The notes under the pieces are model-generated. The model did no database searches. It was given only the letters and a program-made list of their open reading frames with translations, and was not told where the DNA came from. A stretch of 64,000 bases of DNA, taken from Cornus controversa. Taxonomy: Eukaryota > Streptophyta > Magnoliopsida > Cornales > Cornaceae. Position numbers and translations under genes: made by a program. Positions 45,214 through 58,200 of the stretch are shown piece after piece (position 1 is the first letter of the stretch; every line of letters begins with the position of its first letter). Location of the stretch: the NCBI GenBank assembly GCA_026545225.1, contig CM048845.1:90088533-90152532 (forward strand), read 5' to 3'.

Positions 45214-46403
45214 TGTGAGTTGCGCGGTGTGGAAGCGGTTGCGAAAAGTATTTTAGAACCTAGAGGGGGGTGAATAGGATCACTTGCTCTTTTATTTAAT
45301 TTTTAATTAATTCAATTTTAAGTCAAATTAATCAAACAATTAAAGCAAATAAATAAATAAAGTGCAAGTAAAAAAAAGAATGCACCAGATATACGTGGAA
45401 ACCCAAGGCGGGAAAAATCACGGAGGGAGACGGCAAACCTTAGGGAACCAATTCACTATGATGAAGCAAAGTATAACAGACTCTGTCTCAGTCTCACACC
45501 CCTCTTCACTCTGTCAAGGATCTGATGCGGAACACTTTAGACTTATGATTGCGACAACACGTCCAACTGTTGCAGACTTCCATCTAACGTCACCATCCTT
45601 ACAGAAAGGTTGTTGGAAGAACCAAAATACTCAGCAAACATTTTGTTCCCTTCATAGTGCAATCTGGTCACCTTTCTTCCTCAGCAAGCAAGCAAGCAAA
45701 CGAAGAACCATCAATCCAATGTTCTGATCAGCAAATAGATTTAATGCAGTCTCTGAGCAGCTAATCAGAAGCAGAACACTATCCTAAATATCACTCGTGT
45801 AATATGGATGTGTGTTCTTAAAAATAAATAGCCCTAATTATATTGTATATACTTTCTCTCTCTAAAAATAATAATAGTCCAGGTTTTTTCTTCACCAAAT
45901 TGTAGAGATACATATATATAGGTAAGGAAGTCCTAATTCTACTTGGAAAAGAAGTTGAATATCAAAATAGAACTCTCATAGAAGTTTCAAACCCAATAGG
46001 AATCAGAATTTCCGTCAAAATCTATTTCCTATTTGGAACAGGCTAAGTGGGACCGGTGCTAAATAAATAGGGCCGGTGGAACTTTGTAAAAACCTGCAGA
46101 AACCAATCTACAGAGAAAAGTTGGACCGGTCCTAAATATTGGGGACTAGTCCTATTTTGAAAAACTCTTAATTTTTCATTAAAACCCTAGTTTTTCAAAA
46201 TAGGCTCGAAAATAAAAAGTACAGAGTGTCCTCACCATACTTACCTGTACTATATGGTGTTCTAACTGATTTGTTTGCATTCATGCACTTGAATATCAGT
46301 TTGAAGTTGTCGATGATCGATACAAAGAATAATACGAAAATTACAACTCGATCAACCAAGTTTTGATCACCGAAATATGTCAATTACAAATTTATATCTC
46401 ACA
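45214..46403 (-). repeat. 3' LTR of the Copia/SIRE-like element
   Basis: Direct repeat of 51535-52739. Contains the palindromic decamer GGACCGGTCC (46123-46132) and related GGGCCGGTGG / GGGACTAGTCC sites. Confidence 0.9.
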
Positions 46404-46415
46404 ATCTCCCCCTTT

Positions 46416-49400
46416 GGCAATTTCGTGACAAAACCACCTAGACAATTATAGCCTAACTCATTGAAAAAATTAGATTACAATGTTGCCCAAAAATACATAG
46501 AAATAAAGAACTGATCAACAGAAGCTTCACTTGTGTGTTCAAGACGGTAGAATAAAAACAACTTGTTGTACCTGCACATCCCTTAAACAACACAACCTGT
46601 GAAAAGCTTAATAAATAAATATAATCACAACTCTGTAATGCTCCCCCTTAATCTCCCAAACAAAAATATCTGATATAAATATATCTCCCCCTTTGTCAAA
46701 GAATCACATATCATATCATATCATATAACAATATCATCTCCCCCTTTTTAGAACAAATTGATAAAGAAATACCCAAGAGATTTATATAAACAGATAAATC
46801 ATGAAGCACATAGAGAGATTAAGACAATAATGAAACAAAAATAATCATCATCACTGATCAAATAAATATCCAAAACATATCAGTTGATGGAATAAACAAA
46901 ACATAACAAGATCAAGCATTAAACCTAGACAAAATAGAGTTAACTATTCAAAGTCGATCTAGCAAAACATAAATAAGTCTATCATCAAGACCTAATCCTC
47001 ATCATCATCATGAGCTCCAAAAAGTAGATATCAACATCTATCAAAAAGATATCCCTGAACATGTAACTCCTTCTATTGAAATTTTCATCAAAGTCCACAA
47101 ACATATGATCCAAACACAAGTATGGTATCCATAGAATGAACATTCAACCTAATCAAAGACACCATGTGTATCCAAAAATAAATTAGTCTAAGTCATAAAC
47201 CTAGCAAACAGATGAACTAGTCTTGAATCATCAAAGCATCAAAGCCGAAAAACTAGTTATCATAAGTTATGTAGGAGAATGAATGATGTCCATTATCAAA
47301 GATACATTGGGTACTCATAAGGCTCGAATCATTATCCTCTATAGATGATCTTATCAAGATTTGTCCTCAAATATTACAAAATAATATCACATATTTAGAT
47401 CAATAATATCAACAATTGAGTCATAACAATTGTATTTACCTCAATGATAATGACAAACACTTTGATTGTAAAAGATAAACATCCAAATAGAAATATGTCA
47501 TCCAAATCACATAAGAACGCTCAACCAAAATCTTTCAAATCAACATTCTTGTTCAAAAAATAATTCTAACCTAGCTCTTTAATCTATCCATTAAAGCTAC
47601 ACCGAATGGAAGCATAAACAAGATCACAAACTCCATTAAAGAATTTTGTCAAACACTTGAAGAGCAAGTTTTTGAAAACACAAGCTTGAATGAAACTTTG
47701 TTAGTATAATCTTCCAAAACCAACACAAATTCTCCAAAGATCATTCCCTTCCACCAATTCAACTCAAAATAAAACACAAATATTAACCAAAATGATGTAT
47801 ATTATGTAGCACAAGATAGGTTGAGGATTGATGCAATTTGAAGAAAAATAAAGTTTAAAGTTCCATTTGGGGCTTTTTATCGAACACCTAGTGTGCAATT
47901 CTATAATCCTCAAGTTTCAAGAATGTTTGTTTGCACAATCTCACCCAAATCAACAAACAATAAATCAACAATCACCACAATCCTCCAAAAGTTCAATCAT
48001 AATTCACCAATCAATCACAATTCAAGAGAAATATAAAAGAAGAGAATATATGTGAGATGGTGAGTTTTTAAGAATGTATAGAGAGTTAGAGTATTTGAGA
48101 GAGTGAGTTATGAGTGTGCGCATATGAGAGTGAGAGAAAGGTTTTAAACAAAAACGCGAGTGCGCAGAATCAATATTTTGGGCATTTGCTAAGTGCGACC
48201 GGTCCTAATATTTGGGGACCGGTCCAACTTCTTTCGATTCCTCAGAACCTGCAAAAGTGCGACCGGTGCTCAATAATGGGGACCGGTCCAACTTTGTGAA
48301 TTATGAAAAATTACACTTTGGACCTCTAATTCACTAAATATACCTCATCTCAACTTGATTTAGCAATTAAGCACACAAAGTATGAAAAATAAACACAAAA
48401 TTAATATGAAACATATTTTTGATTTTTTGAAAATTTTTAAAAGAAAAAATAAAAATAAAACATGAATAATCTCATGAGAATAATCAAAGCACATTTTTCA
48501 GAGAATAACATGAGTTCTAAAATTTCTAAAAAATTTCAAACATTTATAAATGCAGAATTTTAAAACCCATAATTTATCCACAAATTCATTCTCAAATTCA
48601 TGATCATGACACAACTTCCAACACACAAATATTTATAAAATTTAGAAATTTATCTAATAAATTCATGTGTGTGTGTAATCCAAATTCATCAAAAATTAAT
48701 CAAATTCCTTTAATCCATCTTCTAAAACATATTGGATAATAAGCAAATATAACTACACATGATCAAACAAATTTTTTTCATTGAATTTCATCATTTTTTT
48801 TAATTTCTAAGACGGTGGCTTTCACTCTTACGGGCAGCCAGCTATTTTTCTCAAAACAACTCTTTAATTTTTAAAGATATCTCATTAGAGATTTACATTG
48901 TAGTGGAAGTTACGAACACATCCCGAAGGTAGCCTTTTCCTTTTGTCTTAGATATTCAGCAAATTTTCTTTCCTTTTTCTTTTCATGCTGAATAAAAATA
49001 TAATTTTTTTTCATTGATCATTTAAGCTTTCAATGCTATTCATAAAATATACTCTAGTCAACTTCACATTAGTTTTCAATCAATTCTCTCAGAGTTGGAC
49101 AAGTGCACAAATTGTATGGATTCAAAAGATTTACCTCTAAAAAGAAATAAATATAGCATATTGGTTATCAATGCTTTGATCATAAAATCAAGTACTTCAT
49201 TCATTGACAAACTAAGTGTCCCAATTATGCATTCACAAATCAAAGTGAAATTAAAAAGAAATATAAAGAATTCACATTATTTCTCAGAAAAACATGATTC
49301 TTATAATCTTATATGATTATTACTAAAAATAAACAAAACATATCCTAACGTAAAAGATATGGTCTAATGAAAAATAAATAATGAACATAAGCTCAGTCCA

Positions 49401-49513
49401 TGACCATCAAAATCCTAAATGACTCAGTTAGGAGGTTTTGCACCCAAAGACCTATTAGGAGTAAATCCTATAGTATCAACAGGCACAAACTTCTCCAAAT
49501 CTTTCTTTTTCAT
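46416..49513. other. Non-coding interior of the Copia/SIRE-like element
   Basis: AT-rich, no pol. Repeats of polypurine-tract-like CTCCCCCTTTG / CTCCCCCTTTTT at about 46640, 46688 and 46739. A block at 48190-48300 carries two GGACCGGTCC decamers (48216-48225, 48280-48289) with LTR-like surroundings. Confidence 0.6.
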
Positions 49514-51430
49514 CTAGATAGTTTTAACATACAATTTATCAGAAAATTGATGTGGAGAAACAAAAACATTCTTCTTTTTATTTGAATTCTTTTTACATTT
49601 AGAATTTTTGGGTTTATTCCAGTAATGTGGCTTTTTAGCATGAACCCTATTCTTAGCAAAAGAATTATGCACATGAAAATCAGAATTAGAATGTCTTATC
49701 TTTTTATAGCAATCTATGTCCATTCTTATCACAAAAAGAATAATAAAGCACATTGAATACAACATTAGCATGCAAAGACTTAACTTGAGACTTAGGTTTG
49801 GGTTCAGACACATTCAAGTTCTTGGGTTTAACAAAAATAGTTTTTTCCTTAGATGATGACCCAACAAAACCTAATCCAGTTTTATCTCCTACAGGCTTAC
49901 CAACACTAATCATACTATCAAGCTTAGTCTGCCCAAAAGTAAAAGCAATTAATTTCTCTTGTGATTTTTTCAATTCAGGCTCAAGAAAATTAATTCTAGC
50001 AATAAGAACATCTTTAGCAGAAATAACTTGACTTACCTCATTTTCGAGAAACTTGACTTTGCCTTGAAGATTCAGAATTTCTGTTTTACTTTCTTTAATC
50101 AACTTCAATTGATCTTCATTCTTTTTCTTCAAAGTCTCTTTCTTAGATTTTTTATTATAAGCTTCCAGCAATTTCTCAAACAGTTCAGGCAGTTTGCTTT
50201 CACATGGTTCTCTATCAGACTGCTCATCTTCTGAATCATCAGACCCTACTTGACTGAGAGTAGTGTATATCTCTGTTTCACCTATATCAGAAGAAGAATC
50301 ATTAGCAGTATCACCATTCAATAAAGCAACAAAAGCAAAAGAATCATTCTCAATAGAAGAATCACTATCAAAGTTAGAAGATTCAGACTCAGAAATAATA
50401 GCTTTCATGACTTTCTTGTTTAAACTTTTTTTTGCACTAAAGCTATTTTTCTTAGGACTTGGACATTGATTAGATGTATGACCTTTACCACCACATGTCC
50501 AACAAGTAAGTTCAGTCTCCCTAGAGTCATCTTCTTTCTCTTTCCTTTCCTTACCTTTGGATGATGAGCTTTGATTCCGAAATTTAGAAAGATTTCTTTT
50601 TTTCAAATTTTTACCTTTTTCATATTCAAGAATCTTTCTAAATTTCCTAGCAAGGAGTGCAACATCATTATCTGAATTATATTCAAAACTTTCAATTTTT
50701 TCAACTTCAGATTTTGAAGAATTTGAACCATTTGACAAACTTGAAGTCTTTGAGGTTTTTAAAGCCAAATTTTTTTATTTCTGAAGCTTTGGATAGTTAA
50801 TCTCAAAAGTTTGAATTGATCCAACTAACTCAGCCACCTCCATTGAATCTACATCTCTACTCTCATCTAAGACTTCCAACTTAGCTTGGAACCTATCAGA
50901 CAATGATTTCATGATTTTTCTAATAATCTGAAAAGAAGGAATTTTCTCACCAAGGTTAGCACTACTTTGAACAATATCATTAAGTCTAGAATAAAAATCA
51001 GAAAATATCTCATCTTCATCCATTCTGATTGTTTCAAATTTAGTAACAAGCATTTGTAACTTAAATCTCCTTACCTTAGTGGTACCCTCATGAGTTACCT
51101 GTAAAATATCCCATACTTCTCTCGAAGTGGAACAAGTAGAGATTCTAGCAAATTCAGAAGGAACAATAGAATTAAATATTGCATATAAACCTTTATTGTT
51201 ATTATTAGCATCTTCATGTTCAGCATTAGACCATGTTGTTTTATCCTTTTCTACAGTAACAGTAGCATCACCATCACCAGTGGTAGTAGTAGGAATTTAT
51301 AGCTATTCTCTACAACCATCCAAACTCTCTCTCCTTAAGATTTTAAAAAGGCTTTCATGCGAGACTTCTAGAAAGTATAATTTGAACCATCAAACAAAGG
51401 AGTTCGCTGAATCGATCCACCATCTTTCAT
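49514..51430 (-). pseudogene. Broken gag of the Copia/SIRE-like element
   Basis: Starts at 51430 on the - strand (MKDGGSIQRTPLFDGSNYTF), with a stop where Trp is expected, then another stop soon after. Open segment 50775-51053 (IRMDEDEIFSDFYSRLNDIV.., the UBN2-type gag region) ends at a single TAA at 50775-50777. The same frame then continues to 49704, with a CCHC knuckle (CWTCGGKGHTSNQC, about 50465-50510) and Lys/Ser/Glu-rich sequence. A frameshift near 49720-49740 leads into a second knuckle-like CYKK segment ending at 49514. The 354-codon open frame is therefore retroelement gag, not a host gene. Confidence 0.87.
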
Positions 51431-51534
51431 ACTAGATTCCATAATAATTTTTGAAAACAAAAATAAATTTTGATTTTAAAAAATACTTCACAAGGAACTA
51501 CTCACAAATTAGAGAACACTGCTCTGATACCAAT

Positions 51535-52739
51535 TGTGAGTTGCGCGGTGCAGAAGCGGTTGCGAAAAGTATTTTAGAACCTTGAGAGGGGGTGAATAGG
51601 ATCACTTGCTCTTTTGTTTAATTTTTAATTAATTCAATTTTAAGTCCAATTAATCAAACAATTAAAGCAAGCAAATAAATAAAGTGCAAGTAAAGAAAAG
51701 AATGCACCAGATATACGTGAAAATCCAAGGCGGGAAAAATCACGGAGGGAGGCGGCAAGCCTCAGGGAACCAATTCACTATGATGAAACAAAGTACAACA
51801 GACTCAGTCTCAGTCTCACACCCCTCTTCACTCTGTCAAGGATCTAATGCGGAACACCTTAGGCTTATGATTGCGACAACACGTCCAACTGCTGCAGACT
51901 TCCGGCTAATGTCACCATCCTTACAGAAAGGTTGCTGGAAGAACCAAAATACTCAACAAGTATTTTGTTCCCTTCGTAGTGCAATCTGGTCACCTTTCCT
52001 CCTCAGCAAGCAAACAAGCGAAGAACCATCAATCCAATGTTCTGATCAGCAAATAGATTTGATGCAGCTTCTGAGCAGCATCAGAAGTAGAACACCATCC
52101 TAAATATCATTCGTGTAGTATGGATGTGTGTTCTTAAAAATAAATAGCCCTAATTATATTGTATATACTTTCTCTCTCTAAAAATAATAATAGTCCAGGT
52201 TTTTTCTTCACCAAATTGTAGAGATACATATATATAGGCAAGAAAGTTCTAATTCTACTTGGAAAAGAAGTTGAATACCAAAATAGAACTCTCCTAGAAG
52301 TTTCAAACCCAATAGGAATCAGAATTTCCGTCAAAATCTATTTCCTATTTGGAACAAGCTAAGTGGGACCGGTGCTAAATAAATAGGGCCGGTGGAACTT
52401 TGTAAAAACCTGCAGAAACCAACCTACCGAGAAAAGTTGGACCGGTCCTAAATATTGGGGACTAGTCCTAAATATTGGGGACTAGTCCTATTTTGAAAAA
52501 CTCTTAATTTTTCATTAAAACCCTAGTTTTTCAAAATAGGCTCGAAAATAAAAAGTACAGAGTGTCCTCACCATACTTACCTGTACTATATGATGTTCTA
52601 ACTGATTTGTCTGCATCCATTCACTTGAATATCAGCTCGAAGTTGTCGATGATCGATACAAAGAATAATACGAAAATTACAACTCGATCAACCAAGTTTT
52701 GATCATCGAAATATGTCAATTACAAATTTATATCTCACA
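51535..52739 (-). repeat. 5' LTR of the Copia/SIRE-like element
   Basis: Same as the other LTR, plus an extra tandem copy of CTAAATATTGGGGACTAGTC near 52448-52490 and a few small indels. Confidence 0.9.
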
Positions 52740-53509
52740 CAGAAATTGTAAACATGGAATTTCTTGCTGAATAAAGCGTATATCCTATGTAGAAATTTGT
52801 TAGGACCGTGGAATTCCTTGCTAGCAATTACATATACAAATTGTCTTGTAAGTGTTAACTTGGATATATTGTCTGATATATTGAGCTTCTCACATTCCAA
52901 TTCCCTCCTATTTGTCTGAGAGAAATATGAGCTTCTCGTTTTGTTTTTAGAATGGTTTTCAAGGCAAGTTCAAGCATTGCTTTCAACTCTTTATCCACAT
53001 CCATTCCAGGAGGTGAATACGAAGCTTTTTTGAGTTTTAGAAGTCCAGACACTCGCCACACCTTCACCAATTTCTTGTGCACAAATCTAGGTGTAGGAAT
53101 TCGTACCTTTCGAGATCATAATGAGCTTCGCAAATGTAAAGAGATCGGCCCAGACCTACTCAAGGCAATCATTCAATCAAAGATCTCAATTCCAATCCTA
53201 TCCAAAAATTACGTGTCTAGTAACTGGTGCCTTCGCGAGCTAGCTCAAATGGTGGAGTGCAAGAGAACTACAAGACAACTGATCCTACCCATCTTATATG
53301 ATGTTGAACCGTTCAAGGTTCGGCATCAATATGGGAGTTACGAGAAGGCCTTCCACAAATATGAGAGATATTTCCACAAAAGTATTCTTAAAGATTGAAA
53401 GGATGCTTTGAGAGAGGTTGGAAAACTCAGGGGTTGGGAAGTCAAGAAAGAAGCTGATAGGTATGTCAATTCATTTATGATACTTAACTGCTTATTTTAT
53501 AATGTAAAG

Positions 53510-54010
53510 TAGGGGTGACCACATATTGGATCGGATTGTATCGGATTAGGCATAATCCTAATCTGATTCGCAGTCTACGGATTAGTGAATATGCAATCTG
53601 ATCCGTAGAAAATACTCAATCTGATCTGCGGAATAACGGATTGAATCGAATCGAATTGACGGATTAGGCTTAATTTAAACAATTCAATATAATTATTTTT
53701 TAACTAGGGGGGCAAATAACAAGTTTTTAGCCTAAAAGATATAAGATATTATAATATTGTTATTAAAAGTTATAAGATATATAACTTTTTAGCCTAAAAG
53801 TTATAAGTATTATAAATTCTAACGAATTGCCATGGATTGGATTCACAGATCGGATCAGATTTCTGACTCCCGAATTTGTAATCTGATATGTGACCTACGG
53901 ATTCTTATTTTCTAAATTGCAACCGATATGTTAGTCATCCAATCCGATCTGATCCGCATGGATTGGATCGGATCGGATTCACGAATTCACGAATTTTTTG
54001 TGCACCCTTA
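53510..54010. mobile_element. Small hAT-like non-autonomous element in intron 1 of relic H
   Basis: Ends TAGGGGTGACC and GTGCACCCTTA. Subterminal regions are full of ATCGGATTGGAT / CGGATCGGATT motifs in both orientations. Flanking octamers ATGTAAAG (53502-53509) and GTGTAAAC (54011-54018) agree at 6 of 8. About 500 bp, no transposase. Confidence 0.75.
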
Positions 54011-55429
54011 GTGTAAACAATAAAAATAGCAAGAATAATTTCAAGAAATCAAAAGGACATCAAGAAGCTTTAGGCAATGGGTGAGATTAAAATTACAACT
54101 CAAAATAGGACGGGAACAAAAATGTAATAAGAATTTTAAGATCATTGTAATATCTTTGGATTTGTGCGTCAACTAGTCCTTGAAATAACTTCAAATAAAT
54201 ATTATTTGATTGAATATGTTTAAAATAAATAACTACACCTCAATATCAATCAGATCGATGATAATAAATAGAGATCATCATCTTTCTACTTTTTGTACTT
54301 TGATTTTTCTTCTAGGCACTAATTATTTTTTTTACTTTTCTCATTGACATCAATCAGGCATCAAAGGAAAACTCGTAAAGATGGTTGTTCAAACAGTATT
54401 ATTAGAGTTAAAGAAGAATTGCATGATTTCACTAATAACTTGATTGGAATAGATCATCATGTAAATGAAATGATGAGATTATTAAAGATTGGTTCCAATG
54501 ATAGACAGATTGTTGGTATCCATGGCATGGGAGGTATTGGCAAGATAACTATTGCCAAGTGGATCTACAACAAGCTCATTGAGTGCTTTGAATGTTATAG
54601 CTTCCTTGGAGATATTCGAGAAATGGCACAACAACACAAAGGTCTTGTTAGTTTGCAAAAGCAGCTTCTTGGTGACATTGTTGGTGTCAATAATGGAATC
54701 GATGCTATTAAACACCAATTTCTCAAATAGAAAGTTCTCATCGTTCTTGACGATTTGAATGAAAAGTCTCAATTTGATTGGCTTGTGGGAAATTGTGATT
54801 GGTTTGTTGAGGAAGTAGAATTATAGTTACAACTAGAGACAAGCACGCTTTAAATGCTATTCAAGTGAATGCGGCATATGAACCCCCATTTATGAATTAT
54901 GTGCAATCTCTTGAACTATTCAATATGCTTGCCTTTAGAAGAAAGTTTTCTCCGAAAGATTATGATATATCTCTAGAAAGGTTGTCTCTGCTGTTGCAGG
55001 GCTTCCTCTCGCTCTTGAGGTTATAGGTTCCTTTCTATTCCACAAGACAAAAGTGGTATGGAAAGATACATTGAAGAAGTTGAAGAGAATTCTAAATGAT
55101 CAAGTCCAAAAAAAAGTTGAGAATAAGTTATGATGAATTAAATCATGAGCAACAAGAGATATTTCTTGATATTGCATGTCTTTTTATAGGACGGATAAAA
55201 CAAAGTGTTTTACAAGTGAGATGATTGTGGTTATTATTGAGAGAAGGAAATTAATGTTCTTTGTCTCATGTCTCTAATAAAATTAGGAGATAATAATCTC
55301 CTGATGATGCACGATCAACTTAGAGGTCTCGGTAGAGAAATCATTCCTCAAGAAGATTTCAAAAATTCAGGAGCCCATAGTAGGTTGTGGGATAAAAAAA
55401 AAGCACTAAATGTGCTGAAGGAACGTCGG

Positions 55430-56068
55430 GTAATATTTTAGTTCACTAAATTGTATGCCCCATATTTGATTAATTAATGTTTTCTCTACCTTCATTCATC
55501 TCATCTCATAAATACACATACAAACGCACAAGTGATTTTTAATGGTAGCATCCAAATGAGCGCCAAAAAGGAAGTTACATGGTTGGTTGACCAAAATGTA
55601 TTTTGACGGGCTTACACAACTCTTGGTTTTGGTTTAAATTGAAATTTTAGGTGCCTCAATTTAATTTGTCCTCTGGTATAGATTTCAAGAAACCTGAAGC
55701 CAACTAAAACTAATCATGTCGATATTGTTGCTACTAATACAGCTACGAACTTCAGTCCTACATAACCTTTGATCGGCTTAGGTGTACAACTCAAGGCCAG
55801 TTGAATCTAACCCCAAGTTAAGTTGAGCTTAAAAATAACTAAATTTTAGTTGCTTCATTTTGTAATTTAAAAATTTGTTTAGGTAAACCTAAATGATTTC
55901 TAAACCATTTATTATTAAATTTTTAGAAGTCACTAATAATCTGTTCTGTATTATTATTATTTTTACTGAATTAGTATTCAGTTAATTTCTAATATTCATA
56001 ATCTTTTTATAAGCAATTCAAAAATTGGTTCTTGGAAGTTTACTTATTGTATGTTTTGTTGTTGGCAG
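55430..56068 (+). other. Intron 2 of relic H
   Basis: AT-rich sequence between a donor-like CGGGTAATA and an acceptor TTGGCAG. Partly similar to intron 2 of gene I (GGTAGCATCCAAATGAGCG against GGTAGCTTCCACATGGGTG). No feature seen. Confidence 0.6.
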
Positions 56069-56340
56069 GGAAAAAAAGGGTCGAGGTCCCAAGTCTTAAC
56101 TTGTACAAGTAAATGTCTTTTACAAGTACATAAATCGGGAAACTATTTAATCTATGATATCTCCAAATAGATAAAGCAAAACTTGTTGGTGATTTTAAGC
56201 ATCATTTGCCACGATTAAGATGGCTTCCCTGGGAAAATTACCCTCTCCATTTTGAAGCTATCCATTTTCATATGAAAAATCTAGTCATTCTTGACCAATC
56301 AGGTAGCTCGATCACAGAGAACTGGAAGGGTTGGAGTCTG

Positions 56341-57500
56341 AAATATTTTTAACTTTCATTTATTGTTTCTCATCTTACAAGTGTTGTAAATTGATTGTTA
56401 TATATATATATATATATCACCTTTGAGACACTTGATATTTAGTAATACCAAAATTCAAGCTCTATCATCAAGCATTTGCAATCCAGATTAGTACTTGTTT
56501 TTAATATTGTCTTTCTACTTTCTATTTAGGGAAAGACTCGATCATTGGAGATCAATAATGTGAGCTTGCATCAAAATTGATATGCCAAAATAAGAAAGGG
56601 AAAATATTAGCACGTACTTTGAAGGATCTTCAAAATGAGCATGGGTAATAGTCATACAAGGAAGATGGTAAGTCTCTTGAAACTCTGTTTTGACAGATGA
56701 GTTTCTTTGGATCCACTACTTTCATACAATATACAGAATTTATATATTCACAATATTTTTGCTCTCCTGATCACTTACATATTTCTTTTTATCAATGTTC
56801 GGAAGGGGATAATGTTGAATACAAAGAGGAATTAATTAAGGCCTTGTATACATAGCTATGAGGTCAAGAAACACTACGTTGCTTAACCAAGATTGAACAC
56901 TTGATAATGGCCTTTAATTTATTTTATGCAGAGTGTAGCATGGTTTGTTGCACTATACCCTAGATCAAATGAACTTTTAGAGAGCATTTTTATCACTTCT
57001 TAGTACTTCAAATCGTTTTCACACTTCAATTGTGAAATCAATCTCAAATCAAGTCCTGATTAGGATTTTGATATACTTAATTTTCATCCCAATCAACATT
57101 AGAGCATACTTTTCAATCAAACCCAATCAAAGGATTTAAAATATCATCTGGAATCATAATTAATTCAATTAACCATTTGATTTTGAAAGAACCTGCCTGA
57201 TTTGATTTCTACAAATCTTGCAAGCTAGTGTTTCAGTCCGAGACTGTCTTACAATTTTGCTTCAATCATCATCAAATCCTCAAAATGACAATTCCATGCT
57301 AAAATTCAAGTCATTATTTGTTAGGTTGTCCACGATCACCTTAATTTCAACCTAGTTACTTCAACGGAAACGTTTTGGTTAAATGGCCCTGTATTGGTCC
57401 AAAAAGTTTAATAGTACCTCCTTACACACTGTAGGGCCCTTTACTCCAAATTGAAACAATTCTAAGTTTCTCCACAGTCTTCAACCATTCATTTCTAAAG
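56341..57500. other. Unassigned stretch inside relic H
   Basis: Scattered LRR-like words (AATACCAAAATTCAAGCTC near 56445) and a (TA)n tract at about 56401. Otherwise nothing recognised. Confidence 0.45.
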
Positions 57501-57641
57501 TGCAAGGTGAGACATTAAATTATGAGCAATAATAAATATTTATTGATATTGTATTTTTTTTTATTGGAGTAGATGGAAATGTGCATTTTACATGTGGGAT
57601 GATTGTTGTTATTTCTTTTTAACCGATGGCAAAAAAGCTGA

Positions 57642-57784
57642 GACTATATTTGGTTACATGAAAATAGAATAGGTAGAATTAGAGAAAATTTAGTTTAAAG
57701 TTTGTACTAATTTTTGAACTAATTTTTTTTCAATATCAGAAATTCTAATTCCAAAACACTAATTTTATGCAATCGAACATAGCC
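57642..57784. mobile_element. MITE inserted in the LRR exon of relic H
   Basis: The exon-4 text ATGGCAAAAAAGCTGA is interrupted and resumes as TGAAAGCTTGGCTCTTGAT. The inserted 143 bp has imperfect terminal inverted repeats (GACTATATTTGGTTACAT against GGCTATGTTCGATTGCAT, 13 of 18) and a TGA trinucleotide on both sides. A 3-bp duplication and these ends suggest a Tourist/PIF-Harbinger-like MITE, though the trinucleotide is not the usual TAA/TTA. Confidence 0.7.
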
Positions 57785-58200
57785 TGAAAGCTTGGCTCTT
57801 GATTATTGTGTTTTTTTAAAGAAAACTCTTGACTTTTTAACATATTCATCTCTGAAAATTGTTATAGTTTGATTGAAATTGAGCAATCCATCGGCAATTG
57901 AAAGAGCTCAATATTTCACAATGCGTCAAACTAACAAATTTACCTGATGAGATTTAGATCTTAGAAGTCTGAAGACTTTGCAGGTCGCTTCTTGGGTTCA
58001 TAATGTGGCAAATCTTGCAAATTTAAAGGAATTGCACTTGCAGATCTCTCAAACTTGGGGCAACCCTATTCTTGGAGGGCAATTACTTTTTGAAAAATAA
58101 TTAATGAAAAGGTTTTGGAATATATTGTAAAGAAAGAATCAAGAATTTCTTATGGAGTTGCTGTCACAATAGCAGTATAGATGACCCAAGTCAGTCAAAA

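Larger units (their letters stand above)
45214..52739 (-). mobile_element. Gag-only Copia/SIRE-like LTR retrotransposon
   Basis: Long direct LTRs 45214-46403 (3' LTR) and 51535-52739 (5' LTR) both start TGTGAGTTGCGCGG and end TATATCTCACA. On the - strand the 5' LTR is followed after two bases by TGGTATCAGAGC (51521-51532), the initiator tRNA-Met primer site. AAAGGGGGAGAT (46404-46415) is the polypurine tract at the 3' LTR. Flanks CAGAG/CAGAA suggest a 5-bp target duplication with one mismatch. Gag remnants occupy 49514-51430; no protease, integrase, RT or RNase H reading was found, and about 3 kb (46416-49500) is non-coding and AT-rich. It is dead by itself, yet the LTRs are very similar, so it probably moved in trans fairly recently. 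Confidence 0.9.
52952..58090 (+). pseudogene. TNL relic H
   Basis: The TIR exon 52952-53460 is nearly complete (GGEYEAFLSFRSPDTRHTF; SSNWCLRELAQM) but has a TGA at 53396-53398 and a one-codon loss in the early helix. NB exon 54358-55429: early frameshift, P-loop GGIGKITIAK (Thr to Ile), stop at 54727-54729 (LK-stop), further frameshifts, surviving FLDIACLF and MMHDQLRGLGREI pieces. The exon-3 relic is 56069 to about 56340. At about 57500-57620 an isolated ARC fragment (NYEQ..IFIDIVFFF; FYMWDDC) is joined directly to an exon-4 start at 57626, which is split by a 143-bp insertion and fades out at about 58090. Clearly non-functional; a duplicated piece of another copy has been spliced in near its end. 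Confidence 0.88.

Noticed and set aside
47867-48055. Gln/Ser-rich small ORF in the Copia element interior
   Set aside because: AT-rich low-complexity on the strand opposite gag; no start context or homology visible.
49704-50768. 354-codon - strand frame as a host zinc-knuckle protein
   Set aside because: It lies between LTRs with a primer site and polypurine tract, and continues the gag frame across a single stop.
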